64,000 nucleotides of DNA from an uncultured Lachnospiraceae bacterium (GCA_934294885.1 CAKRAK010000006.1:33031-97030), one strand, 5' to 3'. Counted from the stretch's first letter, positions 18,345-27,574 are shown. Translations and numbers: made by a program. Notes: a model not told the origin generated them from the sequence alone.

Positions 18345-19502
18345 ATGCGAAAAGAGGTGATTTCCACGAAAATCAATATTTATTATGGTGGAAGAGGGGT
18401 AATGGAAGACCCGACCATCTATGTATTAAATAAAATGACAGAAGTGTTGAATGAACTCCGGGTGGAGGTGAATCGTTATAACATTTTTGAAGATAAAAAT
18501 GCAATTGCTACATTGCCGGCTACATTAAAGGACGCAGATGGAGTGATTCTTGCAACCACTGTGGAATGGTTTGGAATCGGCGGCTATATGCAGCAGTTTT
18601 TGGATATGTGCTGGCTCTATGCAGATAAAGAGGCATTACGGGATAAGTATATGCTTCCGGTTGCGATGGCAACAACCTATGGGGAGCGGGACGCAGAGCT
18701 TAGCCTTGTAAAGGCATGGGAAACGTTAGGTGGAATTCCTATTACCGGTCTGGTTGCCTATGTAGAAAATTTGGACGAGTTTGAGGAGAATGAAACCTAT
18801 CGTCAGATTATAGAAAAAAAGACAGAGACGTTATATCGTTCTATTAATCAGAAGACCCAGAGTCTGCCTACCAGCAATCTGGCAGTAAAGACCAGTCTTT
18901 TAAAAACAAGAACCATAGAACTGACGCCTCAGGAAAGCGAACAATTATCAAAGTTCGTCAGTGATGAAACATATGTGAGACAGCAAAAAGAAGATATAGA
19001 AGAATTGTCCGCTATGTTTAAGAAAATGCTTCATGACACCTCTGATTCCAAGGAAGAAAAGGAGCAGGAGAAAGCTGGGAATACCAAGGCTGCTGCCAGA
19101 GTTTCCCACATAGAGGATGTTTCGGAGGAAGCAAAGGAAGAGATACCGGAATCGAAAGAGGCGGAGGAAAAACGAATTGATGCTTCTGCAGATCGTCTGG
19201 TTATGAATTTTATTAAACATTACAATCCCCAGCCTGATTTCACGGCTTCTTATGCCATTATCATATCAGACAAGGATTTGATCCTGCATATTGAGGCAAC
19301 ACCGAACCATGTAAAATGCTTCTATGCGGCAACGGATGAAGCAGATGTGATCCTGCGGACAACAACTGCGGTTTTGTTCCATATTTTAGATGGTCACAAT
19401 ACCTTCCGTAGAGGATTTATGGCAGGTGAGATTTCTGCGAAAGGAAACTTCAAAACATTACGGATGTTGGATGAGATTTTTTCCTTTTCAAAAGCAGAGT
19501 AG
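18345..19502 (+). CDS. Flavodoxin-like and SCP2 domain fusion protein
   Basis: A 385-residue soluble protein. The N-terminal part (about 1-150) looks like a flavodoxin or NADPH-dependent FMN reductase fold (INIYYGGRGVMEDPT, then GVILATTVEWFGIGGYMQQF). An acidic linker follows, and the last 105 residues resemble an SCP2 sterol-carrier fold (FTASYAIIISDKDLILHIEA ... GEISAKGNFKTL). The combination suggests redox chemistry on a hydrophobic ligand, but the substrate is unknown. The first ATG is at 18345, but the best ribosome site (AGGTGAT, 18355-18361) lies inside the frame and points to a start near ACG at 18366. It begins a probable operon with dnaX, ybaB and recR. Confidence 0.75.
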   Translation: MRKEVISTKINIYYGGRGVMEDPTIYVLNKMTEVLNELRVEVNRYNIFEDKNAIATLPATLKDADGVILATTVEWFGIGGYMQQFLDMCWLYADKEALRDKYMLPVAMATTYGERDAELSLVKAWETLGGIPITGLVAYVENLDEFEENETYRQIIEKKTETLYRSINQKTQSLPTSNLAVKTSLLKTRTIELTPQESEQLSKFVSDETYVRQQKEDIEELSAMFKKMLHDTSDSKEEKEQEKAGNTKAAARVSHIEDVSEEAKEEIPESKEAEEKRIDASADRLVMNFIKHYNPQPDFTASYAIIISDKDLILHIEATPNHVKCFYAATDEADVILRTTTAVLFHILDGHNTFRRGFMAGEISAKGNFKTLRMLDEIFSFSKAE

Positions 19503-19524
19503 AGGATAGTTAAGGAGAGATTTT

Positions 19525-21153
19525 ATGTCTTATATGGCATTATACAGAAAATGGAGGCCGGATGCCTTTGATGAGGTTAAGGGACAGGAGCATATTGTAA
19601 CGACTCTGAAAAACCAGATTACCCATAATCGTATCGGACATGCATATTTGTTTTGCGGAACAAGAGGTACCGGTAAGACAACGGTAGCAAAATTATTGGC
19701 AAAGGCGGTTAACTGTGAGCATCCAAAGGAAGACGGAAGTCCTTGCGGAGAATGTGAAACCTGTAAAGCCATCAGCTCTGGCAGCTCACTGAATGTAATA
19801 GAAATAGATGCTGCATCCAACAATGGTGTAGATAATATACGAGAGATAAAGGAAGAGGTGCAATACTCTCCAACCAGTGGAAAATATAAGGTCTATATTA
19901 TAGATGAGGTTCATATGTTATCCACAAGTGCATTTAATGCCCTGTTGAAAACCTTGGAGGAACCACCATCTTACGTTATTTTTATTCTGGCTACAACGGA
20001 ATTTCATAAGGTACCGATCACGGTTGTATCCCGCTGCCAGAGATATGATTTTAGAAGAATCAGTATTGAAACGATATATGACAGATTGATGGATTTGTTA
20101 CACCGGGAAGGAATTGAGGCAGAGGAAAAGGCAGTCAGATATGTTGCAAAGGCTGCGGACGGTTCCATGCGTGATGCTTTAAGCCTGTTGGATCAATGCA
20201 TATCCTTTTATCTTGGACAGACTTTGACCTACGATAAGGTGCTGGAGGTTTTAGGCGCTGTAGACGTGGATGTTTTCAACCGGTTGATGATCTGTGTCAG
20301 CAGGAATGAAACAATGAAAGCTCTGGATATTATAGATGAAGTAATCTGGCAGGGACGGGAGCTTTCCCAGTTTGTTGTGGATTTTACGTGGTACATGAGG
20401 AATCTGCTTTTACTGAAGGCATCGGATGGTATGAATGACCAGTTGGATTTATCCAAAGAAAATATTGAGGAAATGAAAGTCATTGCCGACGGTACGGACA
20501 TGAATTTCCTGTTACGGAGTATCCGGATATTTTCGGAATTATCCAATCAGATTCGTTATGCAACCCAGAAAAGAGTTACATTAGAAATTGCAATTATTAA
20601 GATGACAACGCCTCAAATGGAACAGGATATGGAATCTTTGTTAGAAAGAATTCGTTCCTTAGAAGAACAGGTGGAAGCATTCCGGAATATGGATATGACT
20701 AAGCTGATATCATCTTCAAAAGAGGAGGAGCCTGCTCAGGAAGAAAGTACAACCATGATTGGTAATCGGGATGAGCTTGTAAAGCAGGAACTGACCCCTG
20801 CAGAGTTTGAGGATTTGGGAAATATTATTTCTATTCTGAAAAATCTGCATCAAAATGAAACAGCACTGGATTTACTGGGAATGGGAACCATTAAAATCCT
20901 GCAAAGTGCAGTCATTAATCCGGGAAATGACAGGTCATCCATCGTAATTGCCTTTGAAGGTGATGGATATGGCGGCATGGATTATGATAAGTGTAACAAG
21001 GATACTGTCATAGAGGGACTGAAGCAGTTAATTGCACAGCAGACAGGAAAGACAGTAGAGATTCATATGGTACTAAAGAATAATATTCAGGAAGTGGATT
21101 TTAATAGTGTTAATTTATCTATGGTTAATTTTGACGGTATTAGATATGAATAA
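19525..21153 (+). CDS. dnaX: DNA polymerase III subunit gamma/tau
   Basis: Clamp-loader ATPase that loads the sliding clamp and ties the replisome together. The 542-residue sequence has Walker A (FCGTRGTGKTTVAKLLA), a four-Cys zinc site (CEHP ... CGECETC), Walker B (VYIIDEVHMLS) and sensor segments (ATTEFHKVP, SRCQRYDFRRI). The C-terminal third is a shorter tau-like tail, as in Firmicutes. AAGGAGAG precedes the ATG. It is followed by ybaB and recR, the classic conserved order. Confidence 0.97.
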   Translation: MSYMALYRKWRPDAFDEVKGQEHIVTTLKNQITHNRIGHAYLFCGTRGTGKTTVAKLLAKAVNCEHPKEDGSPCGECETCKAISSGSSLNVIEIDAASNNGVDNIREIKEEVQYSPTSGKYKVYIIDEVHMLSTSAFNALLKTLEEPPSYVIFILATTEFHKVPITVVSRCQRYDFRRISIETIYDRLMDLLHREGIEAEEKAVRYVAKAADGSMRDALSLLDQCISFYLGQTLTYDKVLEVLGAVDVDVFNRLMICVSRNETMKALDIIDEVIWQGRELSQFVVDFTWYMRNLLLLKASDGMNDQLDLSKENIEEMKVIADGTDMNFLLRSIRIFSELSNQIRYATQKRVTLEIAIIKMTTPQMEQDMESLLERIRSLEEQVEAFRNMDMTKLISSSKEEEPAQEESTTMIGNRDELVKQELTPAEFEDLGNIISILKNLHQNETALDLLGMGTIKILQSAVINPGNDRSSIVIAFEGDGYGGMDYDKCNKDTVIEGLKQLIAQQTGKTVEIHMVLKNNIQEVDFNSVNLSMVNFDGIRYE

Positions 21154-21181
21154 ATAAATGTAAATATAAGGAGGACTCAAA

Positions 21182-21538
21182 ATGGCAAAGAGAGGTGGAT
21201 TTCCCGGAGGAATGGGAATGCCGGGAAACATGAATAATTTAATGAAGCAGGCACAGAAAATGCAAAAGCAGATGGAGGAACAGGCAAAAGCATTAGAGGA
21301 AAAAACATATGAAGCCAGCGCAGGCGGTGGAGTTGTTAAGGTTGTGATCAGTGGTAAGAAAGAAATTACACAGGTACATCTGGACCCTGAGGTTGTAGAT
21401 CCTGATGATATTGAGATGTTAGAGGATCTGGTTATGGCGGCTGTGAATGAGGCAATTCGCATGCAGGATGAAGACCAGAATACATCCATGTCAAAGATTA
21501 CAGGCAACATGGGCGGACTGGGAGGTCTTCCATTCTAA
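21182..21538 (+). CDS. YbaB/EbfC nucleoid-associated protein
   Basis: A small DNA-binding protein of 118 residues found between dnaX and recR in most bacteria. The Gly/Met-rich N-terminus (GGFPGGMGMPGNMNNL) and the core (MKQAQKMQKQMEEQAKAL, then VVISGKKEI) are typical. AAGGAGGA (21169-21176) gives the start. Its stop overlaps the recR ATG by one base. Confidence 0.95.
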   Translation: MAKRGGFPGGMGMPGNMNNLMKQAQKMQKQMEEQAKALEEKTYEASAGGGVVKVVISGKKEITQVHLDPEVVDPDDIEMLEDLVMAAVNEAIRMQDEDQNTSMSKITGNMGGLGGLPF

Positions 21539-22134
21539 TGGATTTATATAGTGAACAGGTAAACCTTTTGGTAGAAGAGTTGGGAAGATTACCCGGAATT
21601 GGAAGTAAGTCGGCTCAGCGTCTGGCATATCATATTATCAATATGCCCATGGATCAGGTAAAGTCTCTTTCCGATTCCATTATTTCTGCCAGAAAAAACG
21701 TAAGATATTGTAAAGAGTGTTATACTCTTACAGACAAAGAAATCTGTCCAATCTGTGCATCAAACAATCGTGATAAAAAAACCATTATGGTTGTAGAGAC
21801 ACCGAGGGATCTGGCCGCATATGAGCGGATCGGAAAATATAATGGTGTATATCATGTATTACATGGTGCAATATCCCCAAAGCTGGGAATTGGACAGGAT
21901 GATATTAAGTTAAAGGAATTAATCCAACGATTAAGAGGCGATGTAGAAGAGTTGATCATTGCTACGAATTCAGGAGTAGAGGGGGAGATTACAGCGATGT
22001 ATATCAGCAAGCTGGTAAAACCGACAGGAATTAAAGTGACCAGAATTGCATCCGGTATTCCTGTTGGAGGGGATTTGGAATGTATCGATGAGGTAACGTT
22101 GCTTCGAGCCTTGGATGGAAGAACCAGTTTATAA
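21538..22134 (+). CDS. recR: Recombination protein RecR
   Basis: Acts with RecO/RecF in loading RecA at gaps. At 198 residues it is the usual length. Visible are the helix-hairpin-helix (LGRLPGIGSKSAQRLAYHI), the four-Cys zinc finger (CKECYTLTDKEICPICAS) and the Toprim region (MVVETPRDLAAYER ... ATNSGVEGE). It is translated from an ATG that overlaps the ybaB stop. Confidence 0.97.
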   Translation: MDLYSEQVNLLVEELGRLPGIGSKSAQRLAYHIINMPMDQVKSLSDSIISARKNVRYCKECYTLTDKEICPICASNNRDKKTIMVVETPRDLAAYERIGKYNGVYHVLHGAISPKLGIGQDDIKLKELIQRLRGDVEELIIATNSGVEGEITAMYISKLVKPTGIKVTRIASGIPVGGDLECIDEVTLLRALDGRTSL

Positions 22135-22146
22135 TATGGTTACCGG

Positions 22147-22166
22147 CATAAGTGGATACACTTATG
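22147..22166. repeat. Perfect palindrome between recR and pfk
   Basis: CATAAGTG (22147-22154), GATA loop, CACTTATG (22159-22166). It is not followed by a T run, so it is more likely an operator or an mRNA hairpin in front of the phosphofructokinase gene than a terminator. Confidence 0.5.
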
Positions 22167-22243
22167 TATCTGCATATAGATTATGAGGAGATTATTATCC
22201 GGAATAATGTGGTGATGAACACAAATGAAAGGAAGGTATCAGT

Positions 22244-23323
22244 ATGAAAAGAATTGGTATGTTAACAAGTGGTGGCGATTGTCAGGCACTGAATGCAACA
22301 ATGAGGGGTGTAGTTAAGGGATTAACGAACATATATAAGAAAGAGGTTGAAATATACGGATTTCTTGAGGGTTATAAAGGTTTGATCCGTAATAATTACA
22401 AACTGTTAAAAGCATCTGATTTTTCAGGGATTCTGACGAAGGGTGGAACAATTCTTGGAAGCTCCAGAACACCTTTTAAGTTAATTGATGAGCCTACAGA
22501 GGATGGTATTGATAAAGTTAAGGCAATGAAAGAAACCTATAAGAATCTGAAGTTAGACTGTCTGGTTGTATTAGGTGGTAATGGTTCGCAGAAAACAGCA
22601 AACCGTCTTCGTGAAGAAGGTTTGAATGTAATTGGTCTGCCAAAGACAATTGATAATGACTTATGGGGAACGGATATGACCTTCGGATTCCAGTCTGCTG
22701 TAGACATTGCTACACAGGCGATTGACTGTATTCATACAACAGCCGCTTCTCATAATCGTGTATTTATTGTTGAAATCATGGGTCACAAGGTAGGACATAT
22801 TACATTGCATGCAGGTATTGCCGGTGGTGCAGATGTTATTTTATTACCGGAAATACCATATGATATTAATAGTGTATGTGCAGCGTTACAAAAGCGCACA
22901 CAGCAGGGTAAGGGATTTTCTATTATTGCCGTTGCGGAAGGAGCGATTTCAAAAGAGGACGCAGCACTTCCTAAGAAAAAGAGAAAAGAGAAAATTGCAA
23001 ATCGGGCATATCCTTCTGTGGCATATGAAATTGCCGATCAGATTAAGGAGACTTGCGGGTGTGAGGTTCGTGTCACTGTTCCGGGACATACACAAAGAGG
23101 TGGCAGTCCGGATGCATATGATCGTGTATTATCATCTCGCTTTGGTGCATATGCAGCACAGTTAATTAAGGAGCAGAAGTACGGACGTCTCGTCGTTTTG
23201 AAGGAGAATGATGTCACAGATATTGGATTAGAAGAGTCTGCAGGAAAGTTAAAATATGTATCTCCTGAGGATAGCATTGTAAAGAATGCAAGAGCTTTGG
23301 GAATTTCCTTTGGAGATGAATAA
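22244..23323 (+). CDS. 6-phosphofructokinase, long clade
   Basis: Phosphorylates fructose 6-phosphate in glycolysis. The protein is 359 residues, longer than the 320 of E. coli PfkA. The substrate motifs are clear (GMLTSGGDCQALNA, PKTIDNDLWGTDMTFGF, VEIMGHKVG). Two positions that sort donors are mixed: the residue equal to E. coli Gly104 is Gly (ATP type, in GGNGS) but the one equal to Gly124 is Lys (PKTIDND, a feature shared with PPi enzymes). ATP use is the better guess because of the Gly. The residue equal to the Mg-binding Asp103 is Asn, which is odd. AAGGAAGGT precedes the ATG. Confidence 0.9.
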   Translation: MKRIGMLTSGGDCQALNATMRGVVKGLTNIYKKEVEIYGFLEGYKGLIRNNYKLLKASDFSGILTKGGTILGSSRTPFKLIDEPTEDGIDKVKAMKETYKNLKLDCLVVLGGNGSQKTANRLREEGLNVIGLPKTIDNDLWGTDMTFGFQSAVDIATQAIDCIHTTAASHNRVFIVEIMGHKVGHITLHAGIAGGADVILLPEIPYDINSVCAALQKRTQQGKGFSIIAVAEGAISKEDAALPKKKRKEKIANRAYPSVAYEIADQIKETCGCEVRVTVPGHTQRGGSPDAYDRVLSSRFGAYAAQLIKEQKYGRLVVLKENDVTDIGLEESAGKLKYVSPEDSIVKNARALGISFGDE

Positions 23324-23348
23324 TCTAATAAAGTAACAAAAAATCTAT

Positions 23349-23376
23349 CGCGGGCGGATTGTAATATTCGTCCGCG
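23349..23376 (+). terminator. GC-rich hairpin after pfk
   Basis: CGCGGGCGGAT pairs with ATTCGTCCGCG with two G:T pairs. It lies 25 bases after the stop. The T run is poor (TTATGACATTTTT), so termination is probable but not sure. Confidence 0.5.
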
Positions 23377-23437
23377 TTATGACATTTTTCAGAATTTTGC
23401 ATACTTTGTATATAGGAATGTAAATCAGGAGATTCTT

Positions 23438-23821
23438 ATGTATATACAAAATGTTGATTTTGAAAAAATGTTTCCGGAGATTCCGGACTGTATAAAAGAT
23501 GAACAACGCTGTATGAATGATTTTGACTATTTTAGAAGAATGTATCCGGCAAAGCTTAGACTGGTCGCCGGTATTATTGAACAGTACATGGATCAGTTTG
23601 AATATGAGGCCAGTCCTATATATGTAGAATATCCGGATCAGGTAACCATATATCGAATGGTAACACATATTTATAATTTATATTGGAAAAGCAGTAATGA
23701 GAATTTGGAAGAGGAAGACAAAAAAATGCAAATGAAGGATGTCATTTACATTATGGTTTGTCAGGAAATGTATATGAGAAGACGCAGAAAGGAACGATAT
23801 ACAAAACGATTTGTTATCTAG
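23438..23821 (+). CDS. Conserved-looking protein of unknown function
   Basis: A 127-residue soluble protein, rich in Tyr, Met and charged residues, with a strongly basic tail (MYMRRRRKERYTKRFVI). The ribosome site GGAG is well placed before the ATG. No motif is recognised. The next gene starts 27 bases downstream, so the two are likely co-transcribed, and the basic tail could contact membrane lipid or nucleic acid. Confidence 0.7.
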   Translation: MYIQNVDFEKMFPEIPDCIKDEQRCMNDFDYFRRMYPAKLRLVAGIIEQYMDQFEYEASPIYVEYPDQVTIYRMVTHIYNLYWKSSNENLEEEDKKMQMKDVIYIMVCQEMYMRRRRKERYTKRFVI

Positions 23822-23848
23822 TACAGCGGCTTTAATAGGAGACAGAAT

Positions 23849-26398
23849 ATGGACGGAAGAGTAATATGGAGAATTGTTGTGTTGATCCTATGTTTTTTTG
23901 CAACAATTTTTCTTGTAAATAAATTTGAAAATGCAGGGGTTGAGGAGGTTTCCATCGAAATGGAACAGGCAACCCTGCCCATTGTATATGTTCGTTATAA
24001 TAATGAATTTATAAATGTATTACATGGATATGCAGGTAAAGTAGATACTACATTTTTCAGAGATACCATAACTCCCATGGATTATGGCAGAGCAATTGAA
24101 TTATGGATGGATCAGGGAAAAGTGGATTTTACATCTTATGAGTATGAGCTAAGGAGCTTATATCAGGGTGATCTGATCGAAAACGGAACTGTTGAGAATA
24201 TGGAGCATGCTGACGGTTATGATAAGATGAAGATATCTTTCCGTACGGAGTTAGAGGAATTGCAGGAGTATGTCCTTGTTGTAAAGGCAATCGGAGCGGA
24301 TGATGTTGAGGTACGGTATTACACCCGTGTTGTTGTGGAAAATAACTTCCATGCACCGGAGCTGTTGGATTTTGTTAAAACCTTCAGCGACGCACTGTTT
24401 GATAAGGATAAGGCAGAGAGTGTTATTTCAAAAAGTATTGAGCCTAATGATGAGGGAAATAACGAATATTTATCTCAGGTTGATATTCATTCCAGCTTTG
24501 ATACCATTACTTTTGCTGACTTGAATCCTACAAGAATTACCACCCCAATTCCAAGTATAAAAGAAATTGATGACAGCTATGCTATTATTCAGTTAAAGTA
24601 TCTGATTTCCGCTGTTGAGAATAAGGTTGTTGAAAATTATTATGTAACAGAGGAATATCGTGTCCGATATGTGGATCAGGAGAATGTGTATTTGTTAGAT
24701 TATAATCGTTCCCAGGAGGCGATGTTTACTACAAACAATATTGATGCATCATCTAATTCCTTTAAACTGGGCGTTTTGGAGGACGATAATTTTCAGTATA
24801 TGGCAAGCTCTGACTTGAATAAGGTTGCATTTACCCAGGCAAGACAGCTGTGGTATTATGACTATTCTTCCGGAACCATTACCAATGTATATGGTTTTTG
24901 TCAGGATGATAATTATACGGATGTCAGAGTTACTTATGATGAAAATAACATAAAAATCCTACGTATGACAGAGAAGGGAAATATTACCTTTGCGGTATAC
25001 GGATATATGAATCGTGGTATACATGAAGGAAAAGTAGGAATAGCGGTATATGAATTTAATGCGGAAAAGGATAAGATACAGGAAATCTTATTTGTGGAAA
25101 ATGATAAACCATATAACATTCTAAAGGATGATATGGAAACTCTGTTGTATCTGAATTCAGATGATGAATTCTATTATTTTGATAATGACAGTGTGGTTTG
25201 TATTGATACAAAGACGTTGAAATCCGAATTATTCATTGAAGATATACTAAGCGAGAATCTGGCAGTATCCCAGGATAATCATTTGATTGGATATCCGAAT
25301 GAATTACTTACGGAGAATACAACCATGATTACCGTATTTGATTTGGAAACGAAGAAGAGTCAGGAGATAAAGGCGGGAGCCGGAGAAAAATTATCGGCAA
25401 TTGGATTTGTAGAGAACGATCTTGTATTAGGAAGAATCCGTGATGGAGATATTGAGGTTGCTTTGGATAAGACAGTCATTTGTCCTGCATCAACCATTGA
25501 TATTATAGACGGAAAGGGTAATGTTTTGAAGACATATGGCACAACCGGAGTTTATGTAACAGACGCGGTGGCAAAGGATAATGTGGTTTATTTGAATCGT
25601 GTCAGAAAGATTAATGGTGAATTTGAGGCTGCCACTCAGGACTTTATTACCTATAAGGAAAAAGAGGAGAAGACAAGTCTGTCTATCACATATAAAGGAA
25701 CGGATATGGGCTATAATCAATTATATATGACCTTCCCCGGCAATATTTATGTGTCGGCAAATCCCCAGCTGTTAATTACAAAATCGACGGTGAATGATGA
25801 GGACACCACCGTAAAAATTAAATTTGACCATACCAATAAAAAATTCTATGCATTTGGACAGGGAAAATATATGAAGTCTTATCTGAATCTGAATGCAGCA
25901 GTTCGTTCCGCATATGAAAATGCGGGTGTAGTATTGGATGAGAATGGTGTAATTGTATGGCGTAAGATAGCGGTAAAGGATTATCACACTGTAGCAGATA
26001 AAATTAAGATTCATACTGTGGGAAGCATAGAGGATACGTTGGGGGCATGTATTTATATGATGGCGGAATATGAGGGCAAGACCCCGGATTATTCTGTATT
26101 GCAAAAGGATATTTCTCAGGGAGAAATGTCGGTTGAAGATATTATTTTAGAATTTACAGACAGGCAGGGTACCGATATTACAGGCTGTGACTTTGAGAAC
26201 GGATTATACTATCTTTGTAAGGATGCACCTGTTATTACCCGGTTTGCAGATGGCACTTATGTATTGGTAACCAGTTATAATGGTGAGAAGGTAAGATATA
26301 TCAATCCTTTAGAGTCAACGGATATTGTAGAACCGAGAGAGGAATTTGAGGCTAAGGTTAAGGACAGCGGAAATGTATTTATCAGCTATGTAAGATAG
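23849..26398 (+). CDS. Large membrane-anchored outer protein, unknown function
   Basis: An 849-residue protein with one N-terminal membrane helix (IWRIVVLILCFFATIFLVN) and no other hydrophobic segment, so nearly all of it faces outside. The middle (about 290-620) has repeated short beta-like stretches and aromatic residues that could form a propeller (for example KLGVLEDDNFQYMASSDLN, then VRVTYDENNIKILRMTEKG). No catalytic motif is recognised. GGAGACAG precedes the start. A strong bidirectional terminator follows. Confidence 0.72.
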   Translation: MDGRVIWRIVVLILCFFATIFLVNKFENAGVEEVSIEMEQATLPIVYVRYNNEFINVLHGYAGKVDTTFFRDTITPMDYGRAIELWMDQGKVDFTSYEYELRSLYQGDLIENGTVENMEHADGYDKMKISFRTELEELQEYVLVVKAIGADDVEVRYYTRVVVENNFHAPELLDFVKTFSDALFDKDKAESVISKSIEPNDEGNNEYLSQVDIHSSFDTITFADLNPTRITTPIPSIKEIDDSYAIIQLKYLISAVENKVVENYYVTEEYRVRYVDQENVYLLDYNRSQEAMFTTNNIDASSNSFKLGVLEDDNFQYMASSDLNKVAFTQARQLWYYDYSSGTITNVYGFCQDDNYTDVRVTYDENNIKILRMTEKGNITFAVYGYMNRGIHEGKVGIAVYEFNAEKDKIQEILFVENDKPYNILKDDMETLLYLNSDDEFYYFDNDSVVCIDTKTLKSELFIEDILSENLAVSQDNHLIGYPNELLTENTTMITVFDLETKKSQEIKAGAGEKLSAIGFVENDLVLGRIRDGDIEVALDKTVICPASTIDIIDGKGNVLKTYGTTGVYVTDAVAKDNVVYLNRVRKINGEFEAATQDFITYKEKEEKTSLSITYKGTDMGYNQLYMTFPGNIYVSANPQLLITKSTVNDEDTTVKIKFDHTNKKFYAFGQGKYMKSYLNLNAAVRSAYENAGVVLDENGVIVWRKIAVKDYHTVADKIKIHTVGSIEDTLGACIYMMAEYEGKTPDYSVLQKDISQGEMSVEDIILEFTDRQGTDITGCDFENGLYYLCKDAPVITRFADGTYVLVTSYNGEKVRYINPLESTDIVEPREEFEAKVKDSGNVFISYVR

Positions 26399-26443
26399 AG
26401 GAAATGGTTTTGTAAGAAATCTCCTGTTCATCAAAATGCAAAT

Positions 26444-26476
26444 AAAAAACCGACAACATTATGTTGTCGGTTTTTT
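26444..26476. terminator. Bidirectional terminator
   Basis: AAAAAACCGACAACAT pairs perfectly with ATGTTGTCGGTTTTTT. It serves the plus-strand outer-protein gene and the minus-strand ferredoxin gene. Confidence 0.92.
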
Positions 26477-26491
26477 ATAGTAATCATGAAA

Positions 26492-26662
26492 TTACTCTTC
26501 AGAAATAACACCTGTAGGGCATGTTCCAGCACATGATCCACATGAGATGCATGCGTCTGCATCGATTTCAAACTTGCCATCACCTTCAGCAATAGCGCCT
26601 ACCGGACAAGCTCCAGCACAAGCTCCACATGATACACAACCATCGTTAATTACAAATGCCAT
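26492..26662 (-). CDS. 2[4Fe-4S] ferredoxin
   Basis: A 56-residue clostridial-type ferredoxin, an electron carrier in fermentation. Two cluster motifs of the form CxxCxxCxxxCP are visible: CVSCGACAGACP and CISCGSCAGTCP. The start ATG (26662-26660) has AGGAGG eight bases upstream. It sits downstream of pflA on the same strand and may supply electrons to the activase or to other anaerobic enzymes. Confidence 0.96.
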   Translation of the reverse strand: MAFVINDGCVSCGACAGACPVGAIAEGDGKFEIDADACISCGSCAGTCPTGVISEE

Positions 26663-26692
26663 AATTGCGTCCTCCTTTAATGTAAATTAGGT

Positions 26693-26751
26693 TAAAAAAC
26701 CCTCACTAATGATATTTTATCTCAACTATCCATAGATAGCAAGAGTTTTTT
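26693..26751 (-). terminator. Possible terminator after pflA
   Basis: Read on the minus strand, AAAAAACTC right after the pflA stop can pair with GAGGGTTTTTT some 40 bases later, enclosing an inner CTATC/GATAG hairpin. The T run makes a terminator plausible. Confidence 0.45.
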
Positions 26752-27502
26752 ACGCTTCATCATTTCTTCTGCGCTTCATAGCCGCAAGAATTACTTCTCT
26801 TGCATGAATCGCTTTTTCCTGTGGTAAATTCTTCATACCTTTTAGTGGATAATCTATTCCAAGCTTTTCGTATTTGACCTCACCCATACCATGATATGGA
26901 AGACAATCTAATGCCTTTATGCAGTGGAACTGACCGATAAAATAACCCAGTCGGTCCAAATATACGTCATTAAGGGTAATGCCTTCTACAATAACATGAC
27001 GAATCCATGTTTCTATATGATTCTCATCCAAATATGCCAGAAAATCTAATATATTGTCATTTGGCTGCTGGCAAAGCTTCATATGTTCCTCCGGATCAAT
27101 ATGCTTGATGTCAAGCATAACCAAATCCGTAACCTTAATCAATCGGTCAAATTTTTCCAAAAGTGCAGGATTGTCACGATGAAAAATAACACCGGATGTA
27201 TCTAAGCAGGTATGGATTCCCTTTTTCTTACATGCTTCAAACAGTTCAATTAAGAAATCAATCTGCATCAAAGGTTCTCCACCGGTTGCTGTAAGTCCAC
27301 CGTTGGCATAGAAGGATTTCATGGATTCAAATTGTTGAAGTAAATCTTCTACAGTATGGTCTTCACCACCATCCGGTTTCCATGTATCCGGGTTGTGACA
27401 GTATTTACAACGCATCGGGCAGCCTTTAAAAAATACTACATACCTCATGCCAGGACCGTCTACTGTACCACAGGTTTCTATTGAATGAATATGTCCAATC
27501 AT
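26750..27502 (-). CDS. pflA: Pyruvate formate-lyase activating enzyme
   Basis: A radical-SAM enzyme of 250 residues that generates the glycyl radical on pyruvate formate-lyase. The cluster motif CxxxCxxC is Cys28, Cys32, Cys35 (KGCPMRCKYCHN), followed by GGEPLMQ. Length and the start MIGHIHSIETCGTVDGPG are typical of PflA. It lies 150 bases downstream of the pfl genes behind a terminator, with its own ribosome site (AGAAAGGAAAAAG), so it may be expressed separately. Confidence 0.96.
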   Translation of the reverse strand: MIGHIHSIETCGTVDGPGMRYVVFFKGCPMRCKYCHNPDTWKPDGGEDHTVEDLLQQFESMKSFYANGGLTATGGEPLMQIDFLIELFEACKKKGIHTCLDTSGVIFHRDNPALLEKFDRLIKVTDLVMLDIKHIDPEEHMKLCQQPNDNILDFLAYLDENHIETWIRHVIVEGITLNDVYLDRLGYFIGQFHCIKALDCLPYHGMGEVKYEKLGIDYPLKGMKNLPQEKAIHAREVILAAMKRRRNDEA

Positions 27503-27530
27503 AATCTTTTTCCTTTCTATTAATAATACG

Positions 27531-27563
27531 AATCAATATTTATTGTACCAATGAATATTGATT
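27531..27563. repeat. Long palindrome upstream of pflA
   Basis: AATCAATATTTATTG (27531-27545) and CAATGAATATTGATT (27549-27563) are reverse complements except for one position, with a three-base centre. It lies 28 bases upstream of the pflA start and is a candidate operator or leader hairpin. Confidence 0.6.
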
Positions 27564-27574
27564 TCTATTATTAA

